Assembly (NCBI GenBank): GCA_964023205.1
Contig: OZ026851.1
Coordinates: 17,925,528 to 17,989,527, forward strand
Source: Lutraria lutraria
Lineage: Eukaryota; Mollusca; Bivalvia; Venerida; Mactridae
Direction of reading: 5' to 3'
DNA length: 64,000 nt
The translations under genes were made by a program, and so were the position numbers. Below the pieces are notes generated by a model, which made no database searches, had not been told where the DNA came from, and was given only the letters and a program-made list of their open reading frames with translations. Below are positions 21,905 through 34,688 of this stretch, piece after piece; within the stretch, counting starts at the first letter, position 1, and the number at the start of each line of letters is the position of its first letter.

Positions 21905-22002
21905 TGTCAAGTAGTTATACGTACTTCATGAACTATTCATGAAGTATTCTAGAATAGTTCAAGAAAAATTCATGATTTCATGTATTCTTTTCGAAGGGGA
22001 GT
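21905..22002. repeat. TTCATGAA palindromic repeat, copy 1
   Basis: It contains TACTTCATGAACTATTCATG then aagta, followed by agttcaagaaaaattcatga and ending tcgaagggg. Family consensus: CCCCTTTGAAAGGAATTCAT ... TACTTCATGAATAGTTCATG aagta ... AACTATTTGACAGGGG, about 100 bp, with a central perfect 11-bp-arm palindrome. Confidence 0.75.
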
Positions 22003-22140
22003 TAAGATAGTATGACATACTTTATTACTCTTTCTAGTTTTAAATTAAAACTTAGTGCTTTTTAAAAGTTTTGCTAACTTTGAAAGAAGAAGAACTTCAT
22101 GTTAAAGGTATTGTTAAACTTATACAACCAGGTTTCCTAG

Positions 22141-22308
22141 TACAGTGAAACTCGTACAATAAAGGCCAGTCTTTGAAAACGGAATTCTTTGAAAAAACAT
22201 CATTGATTATTTAGAACAAAATGACCTCTGGATAAAGGCTATCTGTCAATAAAGCTAGCCTGCATTCTGTCTTTCCTAAGCATGGCCTCTGTTCACAAGT
22301 TTAACTTT
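22141..22308. repeat. TACAGT-family MITE
   Basis: The left end is TACAGTGAAACTCGTACAAT. The interior aaaacatcattgattatttagaacaaaatgacctctg matches the 40-kb copy nearly base for base. The right end is decayed (acaagtttaactttt). Confidence 0.75.
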
Positions 22309-23086
22309 TCTTTCATAATCTGATAATTGAGTACTTAATTCTGAGCTTAAATCATGGCAGCATGAGGATGTTCCATACATACCAAATTTGGAGATGCTTT
22401 ATTTTCATATACCGGTACCCATTGCACACTGTAATTGAATATTTACTTTCGATAATGGATTGTGCTTCTAGTAAATTCTGATGAGTTTTTGTAGTATGTA
22501 CAAAGCTGAAATGACACCAGGGCCCTCAATATATCAAATATGCTGCCAATTTTTGGTGGTATAGTCCACTCCTGTTAAGTATATTTCCCCCCTCAGAAAA
22601 TGTTAAAAAATATTTGTAAAAATTATAAAAAAATCGACTTTTGGTTTAAAAAGCCTGGTGCTGTTTTTATACTGGATCATTTATACATGTTAAAAATGTG
22701 TAATAAAGTAAAAATGACTTTCTTTTTGTCATAAAAATTCTTCCTGTTTAGAAACAAAAAACCCTCCATGAGGCTGCAGACCCCTTCCCCCAAGTAATCT
22801 GAGTTCGCTGATATGTTTTACTTTAAATTTGTTGAAGAAAATAAATGTATGCCAAGAATATGGTCCTATCAAGCATTATATGAGTAATTTACATACAAAT
22901 ATTACATTAGTGAGTTATTTTCTCAATTTGATTTCCTTGTTTCAAGGTTGTATCGAGACAATAACAAAATTACTTTCTACTGACGTAACTAAATCTGGCT
23001 AAGTTAAAGTCTTTGGTGACTCATTGACATAACTGAATGTGTCTTATTGCTGACATATCTTGTAAAGTTATTTTTTTGTCAATTCA

Positions 23087-23318
23087 GACTTCGCGAAAGG
23101 CCAAAACTATCTACCAGACATTCGGTCTGACAAGCTGGAAAATTCTGTCGGACCGAAAGGAAATCTGTCAGACCGAAAAAAGTAAACAAGTATAAATGTG
23201 TATATTGATATTACATCAGGTAAATAAGTCACCGGACAGTCGGACCGAGGAGATAAGATTTTTTATCGGACCAACACACAATCTTCAAGTCCGCCTGTCT
23301 GCCGTCTTTCAAGAAGTC
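23087..23318. repeat. CpG-bearing inverted-repeat element (GACTTC...GAAGTC)
   Basis: The ends GACTTCGCGAAAGGCC and, inverted, GACTTCTTGAAAGACGG are imperfect inverse repeats. The interior repeats cggaccgaaagg / ggtctgac / gtcggaccga words several times. It stands out from its surroundings by CpG content. Related cagtccagtaaatt words occur near 27200-27420. Confidence 0.45.
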
Positions 23319-23435
23319 TATCAATTTACCGTAAACATACATTGAAATATGAATTGGTTTCGTAAAATATAAATGGGTTTTATGAAGACAATAATTCTAT
23401 TTTGAAAATAATTTTGAATTTAGTTAGTCTCACTT

Positions 23436-23545
23436 CCCCAGCCAAATTGTTAAATGCATACTTCTTGAACTATTCACAAACTACCCTGAACTATTCATGA
23501 ATAGGTCAAGAAAAATGTTTTCATGAATTCCATTTGAAGGGTTGA
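23436..23545. repeat. TTCATGAA palindromic repeat, diverged copy
   Basis: cccagccaaattgttaaatg, catacttcttgaactattca, aactattcatgaataggtca and tcatgaattccatttgaagg follow the inverse order of the family consensus. Confidence 0.65.
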
Positions 23546-24425
23546 CATGTTAAATTCCTGCTAGGTAGGGGCTATATAGAGGCCAGGTAACGACAGGTGT
23601 GCTATGTATATACCTACTTCCTGTCAAATATTTCAGTTATCTTATAATCTGAGTCCCTCATAGTTCAAAATTGATTTGATTATGTCTCTAATATATGATA
23701 TCAAATCTGTATAAACTATTTTGGCATACAGTGTTATACATATATTTATAAATAAGTACATCTTAAATAATACATGACATGTTTACCCAGTCATAAATCA
23801 GTTAAGCCTTTTTATACTTTAATACATTAGTTTAATATTCAGCTGTGACATGATCAAAGTTTTCATGAAAAACTACCTGTTCATTTGATACCTTATCAAC
23901 TTAATAAGATAACTACCAATACGACCAAGGTTTTGGAGGTAAAATTATTGGGGTCAAAACCCTTAAAGGTAAATTTTAGTGGACAATAAAATTAGAATAA
24001 ATATTTGATTAATTGATTTCCTTGTTTGAATGTAATACCCCAAGGTTCAGTGCTCTAACTATTGTAGTTTTAGTAAGCTGTCTATGTTTTATAGATTTTA
24101 ACCTCTGTGGGTCTGCGGTAGGTCGAAGGTTATTGTGCAAGGCTATGTAATGCTCTTGTAATATTATAGATGGATACCGAGATGTCGGACTTGGCTCAGT
24201 AAAACTTCAGTATTTGGGGCGTATTAAAGTTCAGCTCAAGGTCATATAATACATAATATAATTATAATGATGAAAAATATTGAAAAATCTGCTTAACTGG
24301 CCAGACATTTATGAAACATTATTTATATAATATTATGCTGTCAAACCTTTAGGAAAGATCACATGCATACACGTCTTCTCTTGAAAATATAAGGTAGAAA
24401 CAAAGTATTATCAATAAATTACAAA

Positions 24426-24608
24426 AACAGTCAAACCTGTGAATAAAGGATGCACCCCTTGAATAGACACAGTGTGACATTTTATTGACAGGTCGTCTTT
24501 ATCCAGAGGTCATTTTGATCGGAATGATTAATGACGTTTTTAATAGAATGACCTTTCACTCAGGGTGGCCTTTACTTGGAGGTGGCCGCCAACACATGTT
24601 TGACTGTA
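24426..24608. repeat. TACAGT-family MITE
   Basis: acagtcaaacctgtgaataaagg on the left and ggtggccgccaacacatgtt then tgactgta on the right. The interior aggtcattttgatcggaatg parallels the copy cut by the left window edge. Confidence 0.85.
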
Positions 24609-25235
24609 AGTCAGTTGTTTCAAGAGGCCAAATATTGTTTCTACTTTTGGAAACATTTGTCCATAAATTATGTTTCTCAGTATTACCATTTGTCAGCTGG
24701 TGGGTGTAGATCTGAAGGGATTTTTTTGGTTCTGTCTGCTGTGTCAACCAAGTTTTTCCAGTTCAGAGACCATCTCATTAAAGTTCATAAAATATTACTG
24801 ATAAATTTACAGGGCTTATAATTCAACACAAATGTCTTAAATTCATTTTCACATAATTTGCACTTACTGACCTTTTCCTAGTGTTATAAATCACTTACTT
24901 AATGAAGTCTGTTGGTGGTGATGGTTTAACCCGTTTGGCCATATTTGGTAAAACCTGGTGAAAATGGTGTAATGTTAAATATAATTGCATATTGCATGGA
25001 CACACTCCTTGTAATGTGGTATTTTCCCACACATCCAAATCTGGTGTAAATGTTACAAAAAAATGACTTGTATAAAACCAATCAGTATTCTATTGTGTAA
25101 ATTGTCTACAAGTTCAAGATATTAATACTTTTATAAGGCTCGCCAGACAATTTAATTATGATCAAAGTCAGATCTTTGTTTACTTAACAATAAATAGAGA
25201 TGATGAAAATCATATTGGCTGTACCTCCTTGTAAT

Positions 25236-25335
25236 TGCAGTCAAACCTGGGTTACTGGTCACCTGTGATCAATGACCACTCTTTACCACACAATCTCTGT
25301 AAAGGTCAACTGTATACAAAGACCATACTTCTCAG
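25236..25335. repeat. TACAGT-family MITE, truncated
   Basis: The left end tgcagtcaaacctgggttac and the interior ctggtcacctgtgatcaatgacc and gtaaaggtcaactgtata are recognisable. The right end is lost where CAGGGC-type sequence begins near 25337. Confidence 0.55.
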
Positions 25336-25436
25336 GGCCCTTGTTTGCCAATTTTTGGGGGTCAGATAAGGCCCTATTATCCCCTTCCAAATAGTATGTT
25401 TTTTTGGGAAAAAAAAGACGAAGAAATATTCTCCAT

Positions 25437-25653
25437 CAGGGCCTTTTTTCCAAAAATTGAGAAGGGGTCTTAGCCTTTCATTCTGGGAAATTCAAGCGCG
25501 ATATTTGGCCAAATTTTGAGAAGGTTAGACAACCGAGTTAGAATAGCATTGTATTTTTGGGAATTTCTTGCCTCAAATTGGGAAAAAACAGCCTTTTTGC
25601 AATTGGAAAGTCACAGAATTTCGACCTCTGTTATAGAAGGAAAAAAAGCCCTG
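25437..25653. mobile_element. CAGGGCTTTTTT-family MITE, 217 bp
   Basis: The ends CAGGGCCTTTTTTCC and GGAAAAAAAGCCCTG are good inverse repeats. The flanks TCCAT (25432-25436) and CCCAT (25654-25658) match at four of five bases. The best-preserved uninterrupted copy in the window. Confidence 0.85.
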
Positions 25654-26132
25654 CCCATTACTTCAAAAGAAGCTGTGAAAAAATCCTGCTTCCTTCAAGG
25701 GAGTATTGGCCTCGTTTAATCTAAATTGAAGCAAAAATATTGATTTTACTTTATCTATTATACATAATATTTATTTTATCATTGTATAATTTGTTTAATT
25801 TAGGAGACACATAATATAACTATTTATTAAACGAGTCATATGACTCTGTTGTCTGTATTGTAAAAATAGACATACTTAACAAGGTTCCGATAAAAATCTC
25901 TGATTAAATATCACCCTTTATTGTTATTATGATATTTGTGATATCTATAAGATATCTTTGTCCAGTAATTGACCATCATTTTATCAGAACTTTCAATCAA
26001 TACCTGAGGGTGTTGTAGTGAAGGTCAACCAGTTGTTTGAAGCCATGGGCAGATTGTTTTGTGACTTATGATGACTGTTTACTACTTTCTGGTATTTAGT
26101 TTTCCAATCAGAATATGTTCCAGTGGGTTTCT

Positions 26133-26715
26133 TAATTATAATCAAAGTACTGAAAGTACTCATGGAAACTGAACTTACATAGACTTGCACTGCAACATGG
26201 AGAGGGAACTACAGTCAATCTTGTATTAAGAGACCGCCCAAAGGAAAGACCAAAAGTGGTCTCTTATCACTATGGTCTCTTAATACAAAACCTGAAGTTT
26301 CAGTAATTGAACTATGACATACAATGTACATCGTATATTAAAGTTCATTGTGTACTAGTAACATTTTTATTTCTGGCTTTTATGCATGTACTGTTACAAG
26401 TGTAATATGTTTGCTGCAGGCATCATTATTGTGAGTACCGGTAGATGGATTTTGTCAACATATTGCATGGTGGTCGCTGGTCGGGTTGATCAAAGGTCAC
26501 TTAGTTACATTATATAAAAGCATAGTGCAAAAATGCTCGGGGGGATTTTGAAGTGGTCGCTTAAGAAAAAAGTCGCATGAGCAAGATTTACTGTAGTTTA
26601 ACAATTTCATGACATACGTAGGAAAACTTAATACTCTGGTCCGCATCACTGTTCATGTGCATAGAGCGAGTGAGAGCTGTGGAAAGCTGAACTTCCTGTA
26701 TGTTAGTTTCCAACA
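26133..26715. repeat. Interspersed repeat R1, interrupted by a MITE
   Basis: The parts 26133-26209 (aatcaaagtactgaaagtac, actgcaacatggagagggaac) and 26596-26715 (gtttaacaattt, catagagcgagtgagagctg) join into the sequence seen uninterrupted at 36605-36772. A 131-codon frame starting at 26609 lies across this repeat and is not a gene. Confidence 0.8.
26210..26595. mobile_element. TACAGT-family element, 386 bp, inserted at TA
   Basis: The left end TACAGTCAATCTTGTATTAA and right end gcaagatttactgta are inverse partners. Excising 26210-26595 but keeping one TA restores GGGAACTAGTTTAAC, as expected from the R1 copies (36.6 kb: GGAACCAGTTTAAC). Insertion at TA, with the TA duplicated, agrees with the Tc1/mariner superfamily. 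The interior has gtggtctcttatcac and gtggtcgcttaag words and no coding frame. Confidence 0.85.
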
Positions 26716-29700
26716 AATATCTGTTATTTTGCTGCATACTTTAAGTCTTCGTGTGAAAATTGGCAATTTGTGTTCATCAGAGACCACTTTGCCTATCCTG
26801 GAGATCAGGCAAGAGTCAAATTACATGTGCGTTAATCACAATCTTGTTACAAGCTGCACCATTGTAATGCCTACACTTGATCTGTCAATAATCTCGATAT
26901 ATATAAAATGTCATTCAGTATTCAACAATGTCAGCACAAGCAGGATAAAATGTCATTGTGATATTTCAATTATAAGTCTTGAGGCAGTTTTTCCAATGAG
27001 ATGAGTGGTGCATTATATTCCCATGAAAGTTAAGGTCATTGTCTTGTTATTGGTCTGATATAAAGCTAACAAACAATCTACCAGGTATGTATATAATCCG
27101 AGAAGACTGTGAGTGACAGCAATTAAATGTCATCCCGGCACAAGAAAAAGTATAGTGAATAAGATAATCACTGGATTTAGCACAAGAACGAGGACCGAGT
27201 CTACCAAAACTGGCGTCAGTCCAGTAAATTTGAAAAAATCAGTGGTCCGACAGTCCAGTAAATTTTTCAGAGATATTTTTATCATAATTCAGAAAAAATA
27301 TGTTTTTTTTAAATGTTTTGTTTTTCTGTACTTCAGTGAAAATATCAATTAACATGTTTTTAAATTTTGGTCAACAGAAAGTTCTCTCGGTCCAGTTGCG
27401 TAAACTTGCGTTTTCACTGGACTGACATGACCCTGAGTAATAGTGCTAAAACAACATGAAAACTACCAATTACTGGTAGTGTTAAATTGAGAAGGGATGC
27501 AGTTAAGCCTCAGAATTCAGGGCAGACCATGGTCAGCCTTATAGTCATGCACTGCTGGTATTAAATTCAATGGCTACAATTATATGGGCACTACTGATGC
27601 ATGATGAATTTGTGTGTGACCATGTTTTGACTAATTGTACCATTACATCATTCCCAGGTCTTATATACTCACAGCTGATACAAAAGTAAACAATATATGA
27701 TTTAACTAACATTTATAAATAATTTCAAGCCTCCTCCTGATGTTTGTATGAGATACTGGCAGATTAATATATTTAATCACTTTAAAGCATCATTACATTA
27801 AGTAAATAAAGTCTGTATATCAGCTTGTCATAACCAAGTGGTGTCTAAACATTACTGCTCCATACAGCTGTCACCACTGACCACACTGCCACACAGCTCT
27901 TTAGTGTTATATTTCATGCTCAGGGTCGAGCCCGTATTGTTACATCTTGGTATGAGGTGATAAGATTCCTATTGTTACATTCAAATACCAACAGAATGTC
28001 AATTTGTTATCAGCGCTGTGCCTTTGATCAAGTATTGATCCTTATACAAACCAGAAACTGTCAATGGTCATTCTGTTAACTAGATTTTGTATTATCAGCA
28101 TTTGATTCCTTCTTACAGTTGTGAAACATAGCAGCTTCTATTCGCACTCTGAATTCATTTATATGCTCAAATAGTAATCTCTCTCTTTGGTCACCAAGAC
28201 ATGTATTTGTTGTGTGCTCTTAATTGTCCATATTTCGCTGATAACAGAAATTATTTCCTTTTTCTTTTGCTCATATATTATTAACAGCTTGACACAATGA
28301 TTTTCATCCAAAATAGTAGTTATTAAAATTAGTTAAAATTCAGATTTAATGAAAGTGAAGTAAAATGATAGAATTTTGCCCACAATAGTGAGTCAAGAAT
28401 ACTTTTTCTTATTTTACATTTTCATTGTTTTGGTTTCACCACAAATTGTTGAATGATGTGGTTATGTGATTATGTTGCAAGTTTATTGTATATATACAAC
28501 TTGATCTTTGACAATTTGTAAGTTTGAACATATATATCGGAAAGGATCTCTTGATATGTCACTTGCATGTTTCATCTCAGAATCTGACAAAGGAAAGATA
28601 AAAATAAAGCATTATTTCATTACATTATGATTTAGATAAATTGATGCAAACTGACAGAAAGTTAGATATATTCTCAGTCTTTTTTTAATAAGAAATTGAC
28701 ACTGATATAAAGCATAGTAAGCGTCTTCCCATTGGAAAATAAGCTACATTTTTCTTCCAAAAAATTTATCACCTATATTTGCATTGTGAATACCCCCCAA
28801 ATTTGCTTTTTTTGTGTAATTTTTCTACCCTTTAACCAGCGCTCAGCATCATTCCTTTCCCTAAAAAATTGTGTTTTGTCAATGATTTTGTGTCTTGATC
28901 CAATTCGCCTCTGAACATTGGAACCAATTATTGACTTCTGGCTTTTTATTGCCCTTGTCAATGCAATCTTTCTTTTAGAATTCATGAAATGTCACTTGAT
29001 TCATAAGGCTTCTTGATTTATTGAGTGCTAAGACCATCCTAAGGAATTTATTTGTTTGCCAAAAAACAATTAATTCAAGAGAATGGCCAGAAATGAACTG
29101 AGTTCGCAGAATTTCAGTACAGATTGCCTACAGGACAGATTTCCTAGCATTTTGTCAGAAAAACTTAATGACTTCTGTCAGGTTAAAGAAAAATTGGTCT
29201 GTCTGAGGCCGAGTTTGCTAAACTTTTTTCCAGATATTTGTGTAATTGTAAGGAAGCCAGGGCTCAAATCTATTTTGATCAGTCCACATGGATGGATTAT
29301 TTTGGCTACCAAACCTTTGGAAGACATTTTGTATTAATACTGTATGATGACATAGTATAAAAATAAAAACGTCTAGCTGGAGCTTTGTACGGATGGTAAT
29401 AGCAATCAAATATTTTTTTATGGATGGCCTAATATTACGACTGAAATAAGTTATTGATTAAACACTGACCAATTTACTGCGGAAAGGAATTTCGTTTCAA
29501 TTATCTCGATGACGTTACATCTGACCGCTGCTGGACATCATGATGTAATCTCGTTAATAACATTTCCTTTCTTCTTAATCATGGGCAATGGGGTTATATG
29601 TTTTATTATGTCTCGCAGTCTTCAGTTTATTTGCTGGAGTGAGATTCTAATTATTGTAAAAGCTCTTTTTTTAAGGATTCAATGTTGCACCAAGAGCCTG

Positions 29701-30292
29701 GGTCATTCGGTAATTTCCACTTTTGTGTCTAGAGGAAGACTAGAGGCTTACACCTGGGTACAACCACAGACTTCTGTAAGCTAGCTGGAAAACTTCCTTA
29801 CTTGTTAAAATGTGAGCCTGAATAGGATTCAAACTCAATGTGATGAGGGGCTAGTAATTATATTAGTCAGAGACCATCACCACTTGATCATTCAATTCAT
29901 TGTGCAACTGTCAATATTGTTCCCGCCCGGGGGGGGGGGGGCAACCCAAGGGAATTATACATTTCTAAAATTTTGATGTCTAAATCCCCACCCTAGAGAC
30001 AACTGATTTGTCTAAATCCCCACCTTAGAGCCTACTTGGTCTATCAAATGCAACATGGCCAAAGTCAATTTTCCATGATATGGAGTCATTAAGTTTAGCA
30101 AGTTCCTGCCTGTTGGAAATGGTCATCTGTCTAAAGTTCCATGAAAGCCCGTCGCCCCACAGGGTGGGTGAAATATTGCATTGAGGCCCCTTGAGTGCCT
30201 TTAGGACTGAGCCTGACATAATTACAGGTTTCTGACATTGCTATGCACTGCTTAAATAACTGGTATATGTCATATATTAGTGTCTAATGGTT

Positions 30293-30520
30293 TCTAATGG
30301 CTGTGGTCTAGTGGTTAGTGTGCTGGACATGTAACCCTGGTGATCAGGGTTCAAATTTAACCATGGCAGATCATACTTGACAAAAAAATGCAATTTAATC
30401 TTCATTTGTGAAGGGTAAGTTAGTACTGGTTAGGATACAGTCCAAGTAAAACTGTTAGGTGAACTGACTGTCTTATGTAACTAAAATATTGTTGAAAAAT
30501 AGTGTTAAACATCTGAGTGA
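30293..30520 (+). repeat. tRNA-derived SINE, plus orientation
   Basis: Box A TGGTCTAGTGG; box B GGTTCAAATTT. Then gaagggtaagttagtactgg, ttaggtgaactgactgtctta and the tail taaaatattgttgaaaaatagtgttaaac, in the same order as the 20.6-kb SINE. Confidence 0.8.
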
Positions 30521-30914
30521 CTCTAAATGGTTGCATAATTCTTACAGTTTTAAATAAAAACAGGAATTACCCATATAAGTAACAGTTTTGTTTAAAAAAC
30601 ATGGATACCCCTAAGCTTTGGCTTCAATATTCATATACTGGTATGGTACTTGAAAAATGTGTTCAAAAGATTTCATTTTAGACTTTCTCTATCCCTTGTT
30701 AACTTGTTAACTCCTGACAAAAAGCAATGATCTCTCTGTGTGTGATTTATCTTCAGATAACATTTTTTTATTTGATTCACAAATTTCTTCCAAATGTTTA
30801 CCTGGATTTTTACTTTATTCTGCTTCAAGCAATATGTTTGTTTGCTGTTGTCTGTTTATTGTATTAAGGCATAAAAATCTCTGGTTTCTGTTTAACTGAC
30901 TGATCCTTTTTCTG

Positions 30915-31080
30915 CTGACCCTGGACTTTTTTGGACTTGGCCGATTTTTTCATTTTCATATGAAGCTATATAACTCCCTACTAAACAAAAACATATATCT
31001 AAAAAAAAGATCTGTCAACCTGTTCCTACCCTACATGTATTATATTTATGATATATTATTGGAAACAAGGAATTTTGTTT
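30915..31080. repeat. Interspersed repeat shared with 3.5 kb
   Basis: gaccctggacttttttggac, tttcattttcatatgaagct, gatctgtcaacctgttccta and ggaaacaaggaattttgtt follow the order of the region at 3500-3660. Ends undefined. Confidence 0.45.
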
Positions 31081-32185
31081 TGCCTAATGTTTTATGATTT
31101 CAATGCCATCTGTATTTATACTGTCTGATAATATCAATTTTTTATGTATCAAAATAATCAATGAAATAAAAGTATTTGTATTATATCATTTATTTAAACT
31201 TTAGTGTAATACTGGTGTAAAGTCTGAATATTTTATTAGACTGATAAAGTAATACTGCGTTACCTTTGCAGAAGAAGTGGATTCCTGTATTGCTCATCAA
31301 ATTCTGAAATTATTTTTTTACATATTTATGTAAGTTACATGACTTATATATTCAACCACTTTCTTGAATATCAAGATTACAGTGTGCTCTGAGTAACAAG
31401 TTGTTGACATGTTTTGTCCTTGTCAGAATATTTACACCTAGCCAGGGACTTCATGATAATTTAAAGAAAGCTATGTAATATATAACTTTGAATATTATAA
31501 TTAGACTTAAATGAATGTTCAAGATCAACGGTAATGATAATTATCTTTTAATTGAAAATGCATTCGAATCAGTTCTGCAGGTGCTAATTATTTGTTTATG
31601 ATGAATTTAATGCTGATTGATAAATCTGGAATTCCTATCTAACCAATGTCTTAAGCTTTGCTTTGGTGAAGAAGATGTCGATTCCTATAGACTTAATAGT
31701 ACACCATTGGTATTATATGCACTTTAGTGTTGGAATAATGGCGCCTGAGAAATATATCGTGAACGAAATTGGTCGACTGATTAGCATTGCAGATGAATTT
31801 CCTGTTTCCAGTACTTGAAATCAAAAGTCGCCTCGATTTCTTATGTAATCACCATTCCACCTAACAGAGGTTTTATGTCTAGAATATTGTAACTTTTCTG
31901 AGAAGTTGTTCAGTAAAGACTTTGATTGGAATATTTCTGTCCTGGCTGACTGTCAGATAAAGATCTCTGAACTATATCAGTGTCATGGTTGGCTAGTTAT
32001 TTATTCACATGCCTAAAAGGGCAATGATTCTTAGTTTGACTCAGTGGTGAAAAGAAAAGAGAATGCATTTCCTACTTTCTATTGCCTTACAAAGTTTATA
32101 GTCCTTAATGACACTCATAATTTGGTTGAATTTGTTCAAATATCAGGAACTTAAGATAAAGACCACCTCCTTTGATAATTATCTC

Positions 32186-32340
32186 CCAACAATGACCACC
32201 TCACAAACAATGACCACCACAAACAATGACCACCACAAACAATGACCACCACAAACAATGACCACATCAAACAATAACCACATCAAACAATAACCACCTC
32301 AAGGCCAAGCACTGACCGCACAAACAATGACCACCACAAA
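32186..32340. repeat. 16-bp tandem array (ACAAACAATGACCACC)
   Basis: About eight units of a 16-bp word, degenerate at the right (acatcaaacaataacc). It follows aaagaccacctcc, which is like TACAGT-family interiors. Confidence 0.85.
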
Positions 32341-32459
32341 TACTAAGTTCCACAAATACCCCATTACAAGCCACTTCAGATAAATACTATTTTCTAGTTC
32401 CCTCTAAGATGCATCCTAGTAAGCAGGTTTTTCATTCTGATGGACACTTGTTAGGTTTT

Positions 32460-33175
32460 TAGCTCACCTGATTCATCAGGTGAGCTGATTCATCAGGTGA
32501 GCTTTTAGGATCGTTGAATGTCCGTCGTCCGTTGTCCGTCCACAATTACAATCTAGCATCTGCAGCTCTTAACAAATCGTGATTAAACTTGCTCACAATG
32601 TATATGGCCACAATGTCTCGGCTAAGTTCGATTATGGGTAAAATCGTACTATAACTTCTAGAGTTATGGGCCCTTGAATAACAAAATTTGCTATATTTAC
32701 CTTGTTTACACTCTAGCGCCTTCATTTATTCACCAATCCTTATCATATTTTCAGTAAATGTGTATAACTAAAAGATCTTGGACAAGTTCGATTCTGGGCG
32801 GAATCGGACTACATCTTCAAGAGTTATGGGCCCTTGACTTTGAAAATTTGCTAAAATTTAGCTTGTTTACACTCTAGCGCCTTCGTTTATTCACCGATCC
32901 TAATCATATTTACAACAAATGTTTATGACCTTACGGTATTGGACAAGTTTAGTTATGGGTGGAATCGGACCAGAACTTCAAGAGTTATGGGCCCTTGGAT
33001 TAGAAAATTTGCTATGTTTTAGCTTGTTTAACAGTATTATACCTTCATTGTTGGTTTTGATTTCAAAATCTACATAAAAATGGCTTATACGAGTTGGAAA
33101 CTATATTATCTGTTCATTAATTATTTTGACTTTGTTCTCAGGTGAGCGATAAAGGGCCATCTTGGCCCTCTTGTT
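32460..33175 (+). repeat. AGCTCACCTGA composite repeat with three ~158-bp monomers
   Basis: It opens with a 26-bp palindrome (agctcacctgattc / atcaggtgagct), partly duplicated. gtccgtcgtccgttgtccgtc follows, then three tandem monomers starting near 32626, 32784 and 32942, each holding aagttcgattatgggtaaaa-like sequence, agagttatgggcccttg, aaaatttgct and cttgtttacactctagcgcc. It closes with caggtgagcgataaagggcc and atcttggccctcttgtt. Repeats with these ends are familiar from mollusc genomes (recollection, not searched). Confidence 0.8.
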
Positions 33176-34616
33176 ATAGGAAATATCCATGTTTGTTAAT
33201 AATTGGTTAGGTGATTGATGAGCTAATTGCATGTTACAAACCTTGCATTATAAACCTATTGTGTGTCCAAAAAGAATGTAGAGTCAAGTAGGTGGCTATG
33301 GGTTTTTAATTCATATGTGATGAATGATACTTGAACACTTCTCACAGATATTATGATTGCATAACAACAAATAGATAAACATTCTCACAGGTATAAGGTT
33401 GAGAAAATACCTTGGTCCTCTCCAAAAATAACAAGAGTTACCACCATTCTCATGGTATTTCGGTACCATTCACCATTCTCATGGTGTTGGAGTGCTCACT
33501 CTACATTAGGTGACTAGCAACAGAAAGAATGTAATTGCCTCATTGTTTCACAGGCCCTAATAATAGGTATTTGTTACTGATAAGCCTCCAATTATGTCTG
33601 ACATTGTTATCAGGTATGTAGATAACCAAAATGGATTAGTGTTGATACTTTTATAGTTTATCTTGCACTACACTTAGAGGTGACTGATAAGCCAAAAGGC
33701 TTCATTGATATGGAGCATCTAGGTGTGCTCTGACCTGTCACAATTTTATTTCATGATTTGACAAACAGTTGCTATAGTGATAAGGTTGACATACTTCTAG
33801 ACACTTAAAGACAATTTTTACAATTATTCATACTATGCAATGATAACTTGTATACAAACAAAAAACATGCATGATTATTGTGTCAGTGTATTCCCAGGGA
33901 AGTTTTTCACCACCCTCTTTCCATATGGTTGTCATTGTGTTTAACTTTTGTATTACCATAAATGTATTTTCATAAGAATTTGCTCCCTCTTTATCTGTCT
34001 CTAATATGTTCCCTTGCCTCTCGGATATTTTTTTAGATGAAGAAATAACACAGAATGGCAAACACTTGTATATAGATATCAGTTTCCATGAATTGTGAAA
34101 TACTTCCTGCCAACAATTTATGATAAAATAATGATAATACAGCTATTGATTTATAATGACCACACCTGTTTATAGTATTATCACTGGGGGAATTCAGTAC
34201 TGCTTATAAGATCTATTTATACATGTATTTATAATTGGGCCTCAATGGTTGGTTTCCCTGACAGGATTCAGATTATTGGTTTCTATGACTACTAACTGTG
34301 ACTCTAATTTCATAACTTAAGCTAGATACCAGTTTACCCCTTATACATGTCCCTTTCCTAATTAAGGCCCTACATTTTTAACTCCCTAGAATTAACATAG
34401 AAATCCTTCAAATTGTACTGAATGTGTCTAAATTTAAAAGAAAAAGCTTTAAAAGATGAAAGATTTGTGAAACATAAAAACCCGTAGCCATATATTAGGG
34501 AATATTCTACAACAGTTTACTGTTGCTTTATAGCATAATCAATGGAGAACTATTTTCTATGAAAATTTTACAAAAATGTTGATTTTCCTCCATATCTGGT
34601 GAAGTGAACAGTCCCT

Positions 34617-34680
34617 TGTTGTGAAGGGGTAAGTTGATACTGGTTAGAATACTGTCCAGGATACAGGTTAGGTGAACCAT
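34617..34680 (+). repeat. SINE 3' fragment
   Basis: gtgaaggggtaagttgatactggttag and caggttaggtgaacc match the tail half of the 30.3-kb SINE. It stops just before a TACAGT terminus at 34689. Confidence 0.65.
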
Positions 34681-34688
34681 TCTCCATA

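Noticed and set aside
23087..23318. CpG-rich patch as a gene promoter
   Set aside because: Imperfect inverse ends and repeated cggaccga words fit a decayed transposon better.
26609..27004. 131-codon plus-strand frame
   Set aside because: It begins inside repeat R1 and runs into unrelated AT-rich DNA; no domain, no splice context.
29930..29941. Poly-G runs at 29.9, 37.5 and 44.3 kb and poly-C at 39.95 kb as regulatory quadruplexes
   Set aside because: Single runs without the spaced G-tracts needed for a convincing motif.
20648..30520. tRNA genes suggested by box A and box B matches
   Set aside because: The sequences do not fold as complete tRNAs and continue into a shared SINE body and tail.
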